Shown piece by piece: positions 7,650-16,084 of a stretch of 64,000 bases of DNA (its first letter is position 1; the number at the start of each line of letters is the position of its first letter). The stretch spans positions 2,790,001 through 2,854,000 of the forward strand of contig NZ_OY781472.1 in NCBI RefSeq assembly GCF_963677035.1, in the 5' to 3' direction. The notes below the pieces were generated by a model that was given only the letters and a program-made list of their open reading frames with translations, did not search any database and was not told the origin of the DNA. The position numbers and the translations under genes are program-made. This DNA is from an uncultured Hyphomonas sp. (lineage in GTDB: Bacteria; Pseudomonadota; Alphaproteobacteria; Caulobacterales; Hyphomonadaceae).

Positions 7650-10600
7650 TCAGTGAAAATCGCGGCTTGGTGGAATGACCCTGACATTGCGCGGATGACG
7701 TCCCCCGGAGAGGCGTCCGGCGGGCCCCTTGCGCGGTGCAACAGGCCGGCGCACCTCGTCCGGCCGGGCCAGCACCCCGTTCAGCGGATCGCGCAACACG
7801 TCCTCCGACAACAGGGACAGGTCGTCCGTACAGTCGATCAGCCGCTCCGCCACGATATGCGTGACATTCTCGGCTGACTGGACCCGGCCGATCACATGAA
7901 GGATCCGCGCGCGCATTACGACGGGGCGGAACCGCTCCAGCACGCGCGGCCAGACAACCAGATTGGCGATCCCGGTTTCATCCTCCAGCGTAACGAACAC
8001 GACCCCGCTGGCGGAGCCCGGCCGCTGGCGCACCAGCACCAGGCCGGACGTCTCCACCCGCTGGCCGCTGCGCCGCCCGGTGGCTTCGGCGGTGGAGACG
8101 ATGCCGCGCCGCGTATGGGCGTTCCGCAGGAAGTGCATCGGGTGGCCCTTCAGCGACAGGCGATGCGTCTGATAATCCTGCAGAACATGTTCCGATGGGG
8201 GAACCTGCGGCAGGTCCACATCCGCCTCATTGCCCTGTTCGGCAAGGTCGGCGGCCGCGAACAGCGGCAGGGCGTGGCTCGGTGCCTCACCGCGGATCTT
8301 CCACAGGGCATCGCGCCGTGACAGGCCCATGGAGCGAAATGCATCCGCCGCCGCCAGCCGTTCCAGCACGGCGCGGGTCAGCCGCGCCCGGCGGGTCAGG
8401 GCGTCCGGGCTGTCATAGCCGCCGGCCCGGTGCACCATCAGTTGTTCCATGTCGGCCTGTTTCAGCCCGTCGACCTGCCGGAAGCCGAGGCGCACCGCGA
8501 ACAGGCCGGACTCATCGTCTGCCGGTTCCAGCGTATTGTCCCAGTCGGAATGGTTCACATCCACCGGGCGGATTTCGACGCCATGCTCCTGTGCATCCCG
8601 CGCCAGCTGGGCCGGGGCGTAGAACCCCATGGGCTGGCTGTTCAGGATGGCGGCGCAGAAAATGTCCGGATGGTGACATTTCAGCCAGGAGGACACGTAA
8701 ACGAGCAGGGCGAAGGAGGCCGCATGGCTCTCCGGAAAGCCGTACTCACCAAAGCCCTTGATCTGCTCATAGCAGGACCGGGCAAACACCGGGTCATAGC
8801 CCCGTCCGATCAGGCGGGAGACCAGCATCTCCTCATAATTCTGGATCGTGCCGAGGTGGCGGAAGGTCGCCATCGCGCGCCGCAGGCCGTTGGCTTCGTC
8901 CGGCGTGAACTTTGCGGCATCGATGGCGATCTGCATCGCCTGTTCCTGGAACAGGGGCACGCCCTTGGTGCGCGCCAGGATCTGTTCCAGTTCATCCGGC
9001 GGGCCATGTTCCGGGGCGGGGCTGGGAAAGCGCACGGGTTCCGTGCCGTTCCGGCGGCGCAGATAGGGGTGCACCATATTGCCCTGGATCGGACCGGGGC
9101 GGACGATGGCGACTTCGATCACGAGATCATAGAAGACGCGTGGGCGCAGGCGCGGCAGCATGGCCATCTGCGCGCGGCTTTCCACCTGGAACACGCCGAC
9201 ACTGTCGGCCCGGCACAACATGTCATAGGTCGGCGCATCGTCGGGCGGGATGCTGGCCAGCGTGTGGCGGATGCCCTTGTGGCTTTCCAGCATGTCGAAG
9301 GCCTTGCGGATACAGGTCAGCATGCCCAGCGCCAGCACATCTACTTTCATGATACCCAGCGCGTTGATGTCGTCCTTGTCCCATTCGATGAAGGTGCGCT
9401 TGTCCATGGCGGCATTGCCGATGGGCACGGTTTCGGTGAGGGGCCCCTGTGTCAGAACGAAACCGCCGACATGCTGGGACAGGTGACGCGGGAAGCCGAT
9501 CAGCTGGCGGGTCAGCAGGATGGCGCGGCGGATCAGCGGGCTGCGCGGGTCCAACCCCGCCTCGACGATGCGCTTGTCCGGCATGGCATCGTTCCAGCTG
9601 CCCCAGACGCCATTGGCCAGTGCGCTTGAAATATCCTCGCTGAGGCCAAGCACCTTGCAGACTTCCCGCACGGCGGAGCGGGACCGGTAGGAAATCACCG
9701 TCGCCGTCAGGGCGGCGCGGTGCCGGCCATACCGTCCGTAGACATACTGGATGACTTCCTCGCGGCGTTCATGTTCGAAGTCGACATCGATGTCCGGCGG
9801 CTCTCTCCGTTCCCGCGACAGGAAGCGCGCGAACAACAGCTTGGTCAGGGTCGGGTCGACGCTGGTAATGCCGAGGCAGTAGCAGACGGCGGAGTTCGCC
9901 GCAGAGCCGCGCCCCTGGCACAGGATGCCCTTGCTGCGCGCCCAGGCGACGATGTCGTGTACGGTCAGGAAGTAGGGCGCGTAGGACAGCTCCTCGATCA
10001 GGGCGAGCTCTTCTTCCAGCTGCCGGGAGACCTGTTCCGGAATACCGTCCGGATAGCGGTTGGCCGCGCCTTGCCATGTGAGCTTTGTCAGGTGGCTTTG
10101 CGGTGTTGCCCCGGAGGGGACCGGTTCGTCCGGATATTCATACGCCAGTTCATCCAGGCTGAACTGGCAGCGTGCGGCGATGACCTCTGTCTGCGCCACC
10201 GCCGCTTCGAACCCCTGGAACAGGCGGGTCATTTCGGCCGGGCTTTTCAGGTGCCGCTCGGCGTTCGCTTCCAGACGGTAGCCCGCCGTCTCAAGGGTGC
10301 AGTGTTCGCGGATGCAGGTCAGCACATCCTGAAGGGGGCGGCGCTCCGGTGTGTGGTAAAGCACGTCATTCGTCGCCACCAGCGGGACGCCTGCAGAGGC
10401 GGCGATTTCCTCCAGCCGGGCGATGCGCTCCCGGTTGCGGCCGGAATAGGTGTAGCGCGCGGCAAGCCAGGTGCGGCCCGGCGCGGCGTTGGCGATGTCG
10501 CGCAGCGTGTCCGCAAACCCGGTGGGCGGAACGGCTGGCGGCATGACGATCAGAGCCTGATCCTTACTGGCGGTGAGGATGTCCGCCAGCGTCAGGTGGC

Positions 10601-10919
10601 ATTCGCCCTTCGGCACATCCGGCTTCATCTTGCCGTCCGACAGAAGGCGCGACAGCCGGCCATAGGCAGCCCGGTCCATCGGGTAGGCGAGGATCTCCGG
10701 CCCCTCCAGCGGCACCAGCCGCGCCCCGACCAGCAGCTTCAGCCCGGCCTCCTTTGCTGCCGTGTGCGCCCGGACGACCCCGGCCAGCGTGTTGTGGTCC
10801 GCGACGCCGATGGCAGAGAGGCCCAGCTCCGCCGCCCGCTGCACCAGTTCGGCCCCGTGGCTCGCGCCCCGCAGGAAGGAGAAGTTGGTCGTCACGGCGA
10901 GTTCGGCGAAACCACTCAT
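7650..10919 (-). CDS. dnaE2: Error-prone DNA polymerase DnaE2 (ImuC)
   Basis: 1089 residues from the ATG at 10919, which overlaps the imuB stop by 4 bases (ATGA); the frame opens 8 codons earlier. The N-terminal PHP domain begins TNFSFLRGASHGAELV and has VADHNTLAG. The palm has PDIDVDFEHERREEVIQYVYGRYG with the catalytic aspartates, followed by the C-family fingers (KDDINALGIMKVDVLALGML, GLRRAMATFRHLG, FGEYGFPESHAASFALL) and a C-terminal OB-fold (TSGLVLVRQRPGSASGVVFVTLEDETG). DnaE2 carries out SOS-induced translesion synthesis with ImuA and ImuB. It is the last gene of that cassette. Confidence 0.95.
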   Translation of the reverse strand: MSGFAELAVTTNFSFLRGASHGAELVQRAAELGLSAIGVADHNTLAGVVRAHTAAKEAGLKLLVGARLVPLEGPEILAYPMDRAAYGRLSRLLSDGKMKPDVPKGECHLTLADILTASKDQALIVMPPAVPPTGFADTLRDIANAAPGRTWLAARYTYSGRNRERIARLEEIAASAGVPLVATNDVLYHTPERRPLQDVLTCIREHCTLETAGYRLEANAERHLKSPAEMTRLFQGFEAAVAQTEVIAARCQFSLDELAYEYPDEPVPSGATPQSHLTKLTWQGAANRYPDGIPEQVSRQLEEELALIEELSYAPYFLTVHDIVAWARSKGILCQGRGSAANSAVCYCLGITSVDPTLTKLLFARFLSRERREPPDIDVDFEHERREEVIQYVYGRYGRHRAALTATVISYRSRSAVREVCKVLGLSEDISSALANGVWGSWNDAMPDKRIVEAGLDPRSPLIRRAILLTRQLIGFPRHLSQHVGGFVLTQGPLTETVPIGNAAMDKRTFIEWDKDDINALGIMKVDVLALGMLTCIRKAFDMLESHKGIRHTLASIPPDDAPTYDMLCRADSVGVFQVESRAQMAMLPRLRPRVFYDLVIEVAIVRPGPIQGNMVHPYLRRRNGTEPVRFPSPAPEHGPPDELEQILARTKGVPLFQEQAMQIAIDAAKFTPDEANGLRRAMATFRHLGTIQNYEEMLVSRLIGRGYDPVFARSCYEQIKGFGEYGFPESHAASFALLVYVSSWLKCHHPDIFCAAILNSQPMGFYAPAQLARDAQEHGVEIRPVDVNHSDWDNTLEPADDESGLFAVRLGFRQVDGLKQADMEQLMVHRAGGYDSPDALTRRARLTRAVLERLAAADAFRSMGLSRRDALWKIRGEAPSHALPLFAAADLAEQGNEADVDLPQVPPSEHVLQDYQTHRLSLKGHPMHFLRNAHTRRGIVSTAEATGRRSGQRVETSGLVLVRQRPGSASGVVFVTLEDETGIANLVVWPRVLERFRPVVMRARILHVIGRVQSAENVTHIVAERLIDCTDDLSLLSEDVLRDPLNGVLARPDEVRRPVAPRKGPAGRLSGGRHPRNVRVIPPSRDFH

Positions 10920-12532
10920 GCCAGCAGCCCCTGCAGGAACCATTCGGGCTGGTTGCCGCGCCCGTCATCATAAAGTCCCTCACGGAAGATCCAGTAGCGG
11001 TGGCCGTGCTCGTCCTCGACACGGTAATAGTCCCGCGCGCGGGGCAGGGCCGGGGGGGACCCGCCGTCAGCCGGGGGCAGATAGGTCCACCATTCCGGCG
11101 CGATCCGTTCCGGGCCGTCGGCTTTCACCACACGCCGCACCACCCGGCGCCAGACGAAGCGCAGCGGGGGGCCGTCCGGCACTTCGGCGACCGCGTCGAT
11201 CGGTTCGGGCCGGTCCAGCATGCGGATGGGGCGCAGGCCCGGCAGCGTGTCGGGTGGCGGCGGTGTTTCCTCGGGCAACTGGCCGGAGAAGGGCACGTGC
11301 CGCTCGGCCTTGTCCGGGGGATGGCGGGCCTCCGGCTGGATGATCATGACGCGGCCCTCGCCTAGTCGTGCCTGGATCCGGTCAGAGAGCGCGGAAAGCA
11401 GCTCTAAGTCCGTTATAGTCATGGCAAGATCAGTGGATAATGGCTGGCTGCCAGCCTCCATGGGGGCCGTTCGCAGGGCCTCAAGCAGCAGGAGGTCGAT
11501 GCCGAAACCGGGGTCGATCCGGTCCAGCCGTTCCCGGAAAAGGCGCAGGATGTGGGCTGGCTTGCGCACGGGCCGGGCCATGTTGACGGTCAGGCTGCGC
11601 GTCTCGCCATCCGAGCGAAATACATGAAAAACAAAGCCTTGCGCGCCAAGCCCATGCGCCGACAGGCGCGCGCACAGCTCCTCGGTCAGGCGGGCAAGCC
11701 CCTCGCTGATGCCGGCACTGTCGCTCAGCGGTTCCGGGCAGGGCAGGCGGGCGGCATAGTCCGGCGGCGGGCGCAGCGGCGCGAACGGCTCGGCCCGCAC
11801 CCCCAGCGCCTGATCCAGCCGCAGCATCACCGCCTCCACCGCCTCGCGGGACTGGAAGCGCCGGGAAAGTGCTTTGCGATCAATGTTGTAGAGCTGTCCG
11901 ATCCGCGTCAGGCCAAAGCGGCGCAGCAGGGTCTGCACAGGTCCCGACAGCCGCAACGCCCGCACCGGCAGCGCCGCCAGACCCTGCCGCTCCGCCCCCG
12001 GCGGCAGGATCACCGGTGCCCCATCCTCCGCCTCTGTCCGGGCCAGCGCCCAGGCGGCGCCGGGCGTCCCCGCAAAGGCGAGGCGATGGCCATATCCCGC
12101 CTGCGCAACCCGCGCCGACAAGGCCGCCGCCATACCGGCTTCCCCACCGAAGAGGTGGTCGCAGCCGGTCGTTTCCAGCAACAGCCCGTCGATGCCATCC
12201 GTGCACACGAGGGGAGAGAAGCGCACCATCCAGTCGGCAAGGGCCAACAGGGCTGTTGCATCGCTCTCCCGGTCGATCTGTTCGGTCATGAGGCCCGGCA
12301 GGGCGCTGCGGGCATCCTTCAGGCTGAGCCCGGCATGGATGCCGATGGCCATGGCTGGCGCATTCGCCGCTGCCACGGCCAGCCCATGCGTGGATTTCTC
12401 ATGGAGAACAAAGGCTTGTGGCTCAGCCGGCCTTGCGATGGTGTCCCTGCCTTGTGACGAAGGACGGCGCCGGGCGCGGCGCAGCCGGTCCAGCGGCCAT
12501 TCCGGAAACCATATGGAGAGATAGCGTCTCAT
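10916..12532 (-). CDS. imuB: ImuB, inactive Y-family polymerase of the SOS mutasome
   Basis: 538 residues from the ATG at 12532 (MRRYLSIWFPEWPLDRLRR, the usual ImuB opening). An in-frame ATG at 12550 would add six residues. The fold is UmuC/DinB-like, but the catalytic Asp of the first active-site motif is replaced in SIWFPEWPLDRL, as in other ImuB proteins, which act as a scaffold bridging DnaE2, ImuA and the beta clamp. The C-terminus (YRVEDEHGHRYWIFREGLYDD, WFLQGLLA) is the typical ImuB tail. The 5' end overlaps imuA by 110 bases in another frame and its stop overlaps the dnaE2 start. Confidence 0.93.
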   Translation of the reverse strand: MRRYLSIWFPEWPLDRLRRARRRPSSQGRDTIARPAEPQAFVLHEKSTHGLAVAAANAPAMAIGIHAGLSLKDARSALPGLMTEQIDRESDATALLALADWMVRFSPLVCTDGIDGLLLETTGCDHLFGGEAGMAAALSARVAQAGYGHRLAFAGTPGAAWALARTEAEDGAPVILPPGAERQGLAALPVRALRLSGPVQTLLRRFGLTRIGQLYNIDRKALSRRFQSREAVEAVMLRLDQALGVRAEPFAPLRPPPDYAARLPCPEPLSDSAGISEGLARLTEELCARLSAHGLGAQGFVFHVFRSDGETRSLTVNMARPVRKPAHILRLFRERLDRIDPGFGIDLLLLEALRTAPMEAGSQPLSTDLAMTITDLELLSALSDRIQARLGEGRVMIIQPEARHPPDKAERHVPFSGQLPEETPPPPDTLPGLRPIRMLDRPEPIDAVAEVPDGPPLRFVWRRVVRRVVKADGPERIAPEWWTYLPPADGGSPPALPRARDYYRVEDEHGHRYWIFREGLYDDGRGNQPEWFLQGLLA

Positions 12533-13163
12533 CGTTCCACTCAAGATCAAAAGCCCGCCCCACCGCTGCAGGTGCAGTCCGGCAGCGTTCCAGGACGGCG
12601 CGATAGCGCGGCTGGCCGGGCGCGCGGGGATTGTGACGGTTCATTGCCGAAACTTGCGTCCCGACCCGCCAGCGGGTGCTGGCGGCCGTTGCCCCGCTGC
12701 AGGTGTGTGGCAACAGGAGCGTGACCGGGACTCCGTGCTTTTCAGATGCCAGCGAGAGGCGCCGCGTGGCGGTGAAATCGGCCTCTTCAAGCTCGACCAC
12801 GACATGATTGACGGCACCCGACATGATGCCTTCCTCGGCACTCCAGAGGGCTTCAGCGGACTTGCGGGCGATGACGCAGAGACGCGGGGCCCGTCCGCCC
12901 GTCATCTGCTGCAGTGATCCGGCGTGGATATGCCCGGCATCCCGGGACGCACTGGCCTGACAGACCCACAGACAGGCGCCCTTGCGGGAAGGCTGCGTCA
13001 TCGCCAGGATGAAGCCCGTGACCGCCGCCCAATGGCCATACGCCGTTTCTGCCACCTCATGAACGCCATGGACGCCCAGCCCGTAAGGGAAGGCCGCTGG
13101 CTGTGCCGGAGCAGCCGTAACAGGGCGGATGAGCCCTTTGGATCTGAGGGTTGCAAGGTCCAT
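12423..13163 (-). CDS. imuA: ImuA, SOS mutasome component
   Basis: 246 residues, RecA/SulA-like ImuA as judged by position and by segments such as GVHEVAETAYGHWAAVTGFILAM, ARKSAEALWSAEEGIMSGAVNHVVVELEEADFTATRRLSLASEKHGVPVTLLL and the RWRVGTQ and RYRAVLERCR blocks near the C-terminus. There is no clear Walker A motif. It is the first gene of imuA-imuB-dnaE2. The start has no ribosome binding site: the promoter -10 ends 8 bases before the ATG, so the mRNA is probably leaderless. The last 110 bases encode the first 36 residues of ImuB in another frame. Confidence 0.88.
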   Translation of the reverse strand: MDLATLRSKGLIRPVTAAPAQPAAFPYGLGVHGVHEVAETAYGHWAAVTGFILAMTQPSRKGACLWVCQASASRDAGHIHAGSLQQMTGGRAPRLCVIARKSAEALWSAEEGIMSGAVNHVVVELEEADFTATRRLSLASEKHGVPVTLLLPHTCSGATAASTRWRVGTQVSAMNRHNPRAPGQPRYRAVLERCRTAPAAVGRAFDLEWNDETLSLHMVSGMAAGPAAPRPAPSFVTRQGHHRKAG

Positions 13164-13165
13164 TT

Positions 13166-13180
13166 GTTCTTATTTTGTTC
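13166..13180 (-). promoter_or_regulatory. LexA (SOS) box GTTC-N7-GTTC of imuA-imuB-dnaE2
   Basis: The direct repeat GTTC-TTATTTT-GTTC (GAAC-N7-GAAC on the coding strand) is the exact alphaproteobacterial LexA box. It lies two bases from the imuA ATG and covers the -10 element, so LexA binding would block polymerase directly. Confidence 0.92.
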
Positions 13181-13200
13181 TTTTTGCGCGCGTGAGTCAA
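13172..13200 (-). promoter_or_regulatory. imuA promoter, probably leaderless
   Basis: On the minus strand, TTGACT (13200-13195) is followed after exactly 17 bases by CAAAAT (13177-13172). Initiation 6-8 bases downstream falls on or next to the imuA ATG at 13163. The -35 sits in a 9-bp inverted repeat (13188-13196 with 13206-13214). Confidence 0.7.
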
Positions 13201-13234
13201 TTCAGCTCACGCGCAGGCAGACCCCGGTCGCAAA

Positions 13235-13264
13235 CGAAAAGTGCCGGCACAGGGGCCGGCACTT
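13235..13264 (-). terminator. Intrinsic terminator of efp
   Basis: Stem AAGTGCCGGC / GCCGGCACTT (13239-13248 and 13255-13264) with a 6-base loop, followed on the minus strand by TTTTCG. It lies 30 bases past the efp stop and insulates efp from the imuA promoter. Confidence 0.8.
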
Positions 13265-13293
13265 GCTTGATCTGACTGACGTGCTGGACTGAC

Positions 13294-13866
13294 TTAGTCC
13301 TTCGCGCGTTCCAGATATGTGTTGTCTTCGGTGTTCACGATGATGCGGGTGCCGACATCGATGTGCGGTGGCACCATGACGCGCACGCCGTTGTCGAGAA
13401 TGGCTGGCTTGTAGCTACTGGAGGCCGTCTGGCCTTTCACGACCGGTTCGGTTTCCGAAATGGTCGCGGTGATGCGTGCTGGCAGCGTAGCTGAGACGGG
13501 GACGTCATTGAAGATCTGCAGGTTAACTTCCATGTTTTCCTGGAGGAAAGCGGCATTGTCGCCCAGCATCGTGCCGGCCACGTGGACCTGTTCAAACGTT
13601 TCCGGGTGCATGAAGACGTAATTGTCACCGTCCTGGTAAAGGTAGGTGTAGCCGATATCTTCGACGAAGGCCTTTTCCAGCTTGTCGGTCGTCTTGTAGG
13701 TGTTGACGATCTTGATCCCGTCGGAAATGCGGCGCATTTCAATCGTGGTGGTCGGTGTTCCCTTGCCGGGACGGAAGGAATCCGCCTTGAGGACGGAATA
13801 GAGCTGACCGTCGGTGTACTCGATGATATTGCCCCGGCGGATGTTTGCTGCGATTTCGACGGCCAT
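13294..13866 (-). CDS. efp: Translation elongation factor P
   Basis: 190 residues from the ATG at 13866 ([17 protein letters not shown]); the frame is open 29 codons further but that part is not EF-P-like. Three OB-type domains; the modified lysine sits in the loop SFRPGKGTP (K35), followed by the domain I/II pattern. The C-terminus has [34 protein letters not shown] relieves ribosome stalling at polyproline. A Lys in the PGKG loop together with adjacent epmA and epmB predicts beta-lysylation rather than rhamnosylation. Confidence 0.97.
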   Translation of the reverse strand: MAVEIAANIRRGNIIEYTDGQLYSVLKADSFRPGKGTPTTTIEMRRISDGIKIVNTYKTTDKLEKAFVEDIGYTYLYQDGDNYVFMHPETFEQVHVAGTMLGDNAAFLQENMEVNLQIFNDVPVSATLPARITATISETEPVVKGQTASSSYKPAILDNGVRVMVPPHIDVGTRIIVNTEDNTYLERAKD

Positions 13867-14015
13867 GATGTGTTCCCGAATTGCCCGGACTGGCTCCGGT
13901 GCTATAGAGCGCTCCGCTCCGGAGCGCCTGATCGGGGTTCGCAATACCGGCACTTGCGTGTTTCGCCAAGCGCCGGTTCACATATTTCCACGTTTCCGGA
14001 CATTGGGCAGAACAG

Positions 14016-15041
14016 ATGACTGACAGGAAATGGTGGCATCCGGCGCGGCACAGGGACCGCCGTCCGTTCCTGTTGCAGCGGGGGCAGGTGCGCCGGGCGC
14101 TGTCGGACTGGTTCGCCCGGGAAGGCTTTCTGGAGGTCGAGTGCGCAGCCCTGCAGGTTTCGCCGGGGAACGAGACCCATCTCCATGCTTTTGAGACCGA
14201 ATTCAGGACGGATGACGGGCAGGCCAGCCCGCTTTACCTGCACACCTCGCCCGAGTTCTCGTGCAAGAAGCTGTTGGCGGCTGGAGAAGAGAAAATCGTC
14301 GATTTTTCAAGGGTTTTCCGGAACCGGGAGAGTGGCCCGTTGCATTCGCCCGAATTCACCATGGTGGAGTGGTACCGCACCGGCGCGGACCTGCACGCCG
14401 TGATGCAGGATACCGTGGATCTTTGCCGCGAAGCCGTGACAGCGACCGGCCAACCAGCGCTCATCTGGCGCGGGCGGACCTGTGATCCGGGCCTGACTCC
14501 GGACTACCTGACGCTGACTGAGGCGTTCCACAGGCATGCTAAAACGGACTTAAACGGACTACTGGATGATCGGGACGGATTTCTGGATGCTGCCCGCCGG
14601 GCCGGAGTGGGCGTGCCAGACGGTGCCTCATGGTCGGATATTTTCTCCGCGGTGCTGGTGACCCTGATCGAGCCCGCCCTGGGAGACGACCGCCTGACCG
14701 TCCTGCACCGCTATCCGGTCTGCGAGGCGGCACTGGCCCGGGCCTGTCCGGACGATCTGCGGTTTGCCGAGCGGTTTGAGCTGTATGCCTGCGGCGTGGA
14801 ATTGGCGAACGGGTTCCATGAACTGACCGATGCGGCCGAACAGCGGACGCGTTTTGAGGCCGACATGGACCTGAAGCAGGAAATATACGGCGAACGCTAT
14901 CCGATTGATGAGGACTTCCTTGAGGCGCTGGGCAGCATGCCGGATGCAAGCGGCGTTGCCCTCGGGTTCGACCGCCTCGTCGTGCTGGCCTCCGGGGCGC
15001 GCTCGATCCGGGATGTCCAGTGGACGCCGGTGGAGACATGA
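14016..15041 (+). CDS. epmA: EF-P beta-lysine ligase EpmA (GenX/PoxA)
   Basis: 341 residues, a truncated class II lysyl-tRNA synthetase paralogue without the anticodon-binding domain. Class II motif 2 is visible as FSRVFRNRESGPLHSPEFTMVEWYR (about residues 94-118) and motif 3 as GVALGFDRLVVLASG near the C-terminus. EpmA activates (R)-beta-lysine and attaches it to the EF-P lysine. It is divergent from efp (149-bp gap) and overlaps epmB by 3 bases (ATGA), so substrate, ligase and aminomutase genes are clustered. Confidence 0.95.
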   Translation: MTDRKWWHPARHRDRRPFLLQRGQVRRALSDWFAREGFLEVECAALQVSPGNETHLHAFETEFRTDDGQASPLYLHTSPEFSCKKLLAAGEEKIVDFSRVFRNRESGPLHSPEFTMVEWYRTGADLHAVMQDTVDLCREAVTATGQPALIWRGRTCDPGLTPDYLTLTEAFHRHAKTDLNGLLDDRDGFLDAARRAGVGVPDGASWSDIFSAVLVTLIEPALGDDRLTVLHRYPVCEAALARACPDDLRFAERFELYACGVELANGFHELTDAAEQRTRFEADMDLKQEIYGERYPIDEDFLEALGSMPDASGVALGFDRLVVLASGARSIRDVQWTPVET

Positions 15042-16075
15042 GCCGGCCGCTGAACACGCTTCAGGCGCTGGAAGCCGCCAGCCTGATTTCCGCTGAGGAT
15101 GCCGCGGCGCTCACGCCGGTTGCGGATCGCTACGCCATTGCTGTGACACCCTTCCTGGCTCACCGGATCGACCGGACGGCCCCTGATGACCCGATCGCAC
15201 GCATGTTTGTCCCCCAACCGGATGAGATGATCCGGACACCGGAAGAGCTGAACGATCCCATCGGCGATGAGGCGCATACACCTGTGCGCGGCGTGGTGCA
15301 CCGTTATCCGGACCGGGTGCTGCTGAAGCCGGTCGCCGTCTGCCCGGTCTATTGCCGGTTCTGCTTCCGGCGTGAAATGATCGGGCCGGGGATCGGCGAG
15401 ACATTGTCTTCTGCCGAGCTGGAGGCTGCGCTCGATTATATCCGTGCCCAGCCGGGTGTCCGGGAAGTGATCCTGACCGGCGGGGATCCGTTCATGCTGT
15501 CCGCGGCGCGGGCGCGGGCGTTGACGCAGGCCATCGCCGCCATTCCCCATATTGACGTCATTCGCTGGCACACGCGGATGCCGGTGGCCGATCCTGAGCG
15601 GATCACGGCAGAGTTTGCCGAAGCGCTGAAAGCGGACGGCAAGGCGGTCTATGTCTCGATCCACATCAATCATGTGAAAGAGCTTGCACCGGAAACGCGG
15701 GCGGCGGCTGCGCGGCTTGCCGATGCCGGTTTCCCGCTCGTGTCCCAGTCTGTGCTGCTGCGCGGGGTGAATGACAATGTGGCGGCGCTGGCAGAGCTCA
15801 TGCAGGCACTCGTGGCCGCGCGCATCCGACCCTATTATCTGCACCACCCGGATATGGCGCCCGGAACGGGGCACTTCCGCGTCAGCGTGGAAGAGGGGCA
15901 GGCGCTGTACTCTGCTTTGAGAGACCGCGTGTCAGGGCTCGCCCTGCCGCACTATGTGATCGATATCCCGGGTGGGGTATCCAAGGCCAATGCGGCGCTG
16001 TCCGATGTGATCGAGACGCCTGAAGGCCGGGCCCTGCGCGGCCGGGATGGGAATCTTCATCCGTACAAAGGCTAA
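15038..16075 (+). CDS. epmB: EF-P lysine 2,3-aminomutase EpmB (radical SAM)
   Basis: 345 residues from the ATG at 15038, which overlaps the epmA stop. The radical SAM cluster CPVYCRFCFRRE (C-x3-C-x2-C) lies near residues 107-118, followed by REVILTGGDPFML and DVIRWHTRMPVADPERIT, typical of the KamA/YjeK family. The C-terminal part has YYLHHPDMAPGTGHFRVSVEEG, also conserved in lysine 2,3-aminomutases. It makes (R)-beta-lysine for EpmA. At 345 residues it fits EpmB rather than the longer clostridial KamA. It converges on the ABC permease gene, whose stop is 9 bases away. Confidence 0.94.
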   Translation: MSRPLNTLQALEAASLISAEDAAALTPVADRYAIAVTPFLAHRIDRTAPDDPIARMFVPQPDEMIRTPEELNDPIGDEAHTPVRGVVHRYPDRVLLKPVAVCPVYCRFCFRREMIGPGIGETLSSAELEAALDYIRAQPGVREVILTGGDPFMLSAARARALTQAIAAIPHIDVIRWHTRMPVADPERITAEFAEALKADGKAVYVSIHINHVKELAPETRAAAARLADAGFPLVSQSVLLRGVNDNVAALAELMQALVAARIRPYYLHHPDMAPGTGHFRVSVEEGQALYSALRDRVSGLALPHYVIDIPGGVSKANAALSDVIETPEGRALRGRDGNLHPYKG

Positions 16076-16084
16076 TCCGTCTGA

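Noticed and set aside
9720..10973. 417-codon open frame on the plus strand
   Set aside because: Exactly antisense to dnaE2; the composition is that of a high-GC shadow frame, with no family motif.
13188..13214. 9-bp inverted repeat upstream of imuA considered as a terminator
   Set aside because: The T-run lies on the wrong side for plus-strand transcription and no T-run follows on the minus strand; it is more likely part of the promoter DNA.
13909..13927. Inverted repeat GCGCTCC-N5-GGAGCGC between efp and epmA
   Set aside because: Sits in the divergent promoter region, but is GC-rich and short; could be chance, so not listed as a site.
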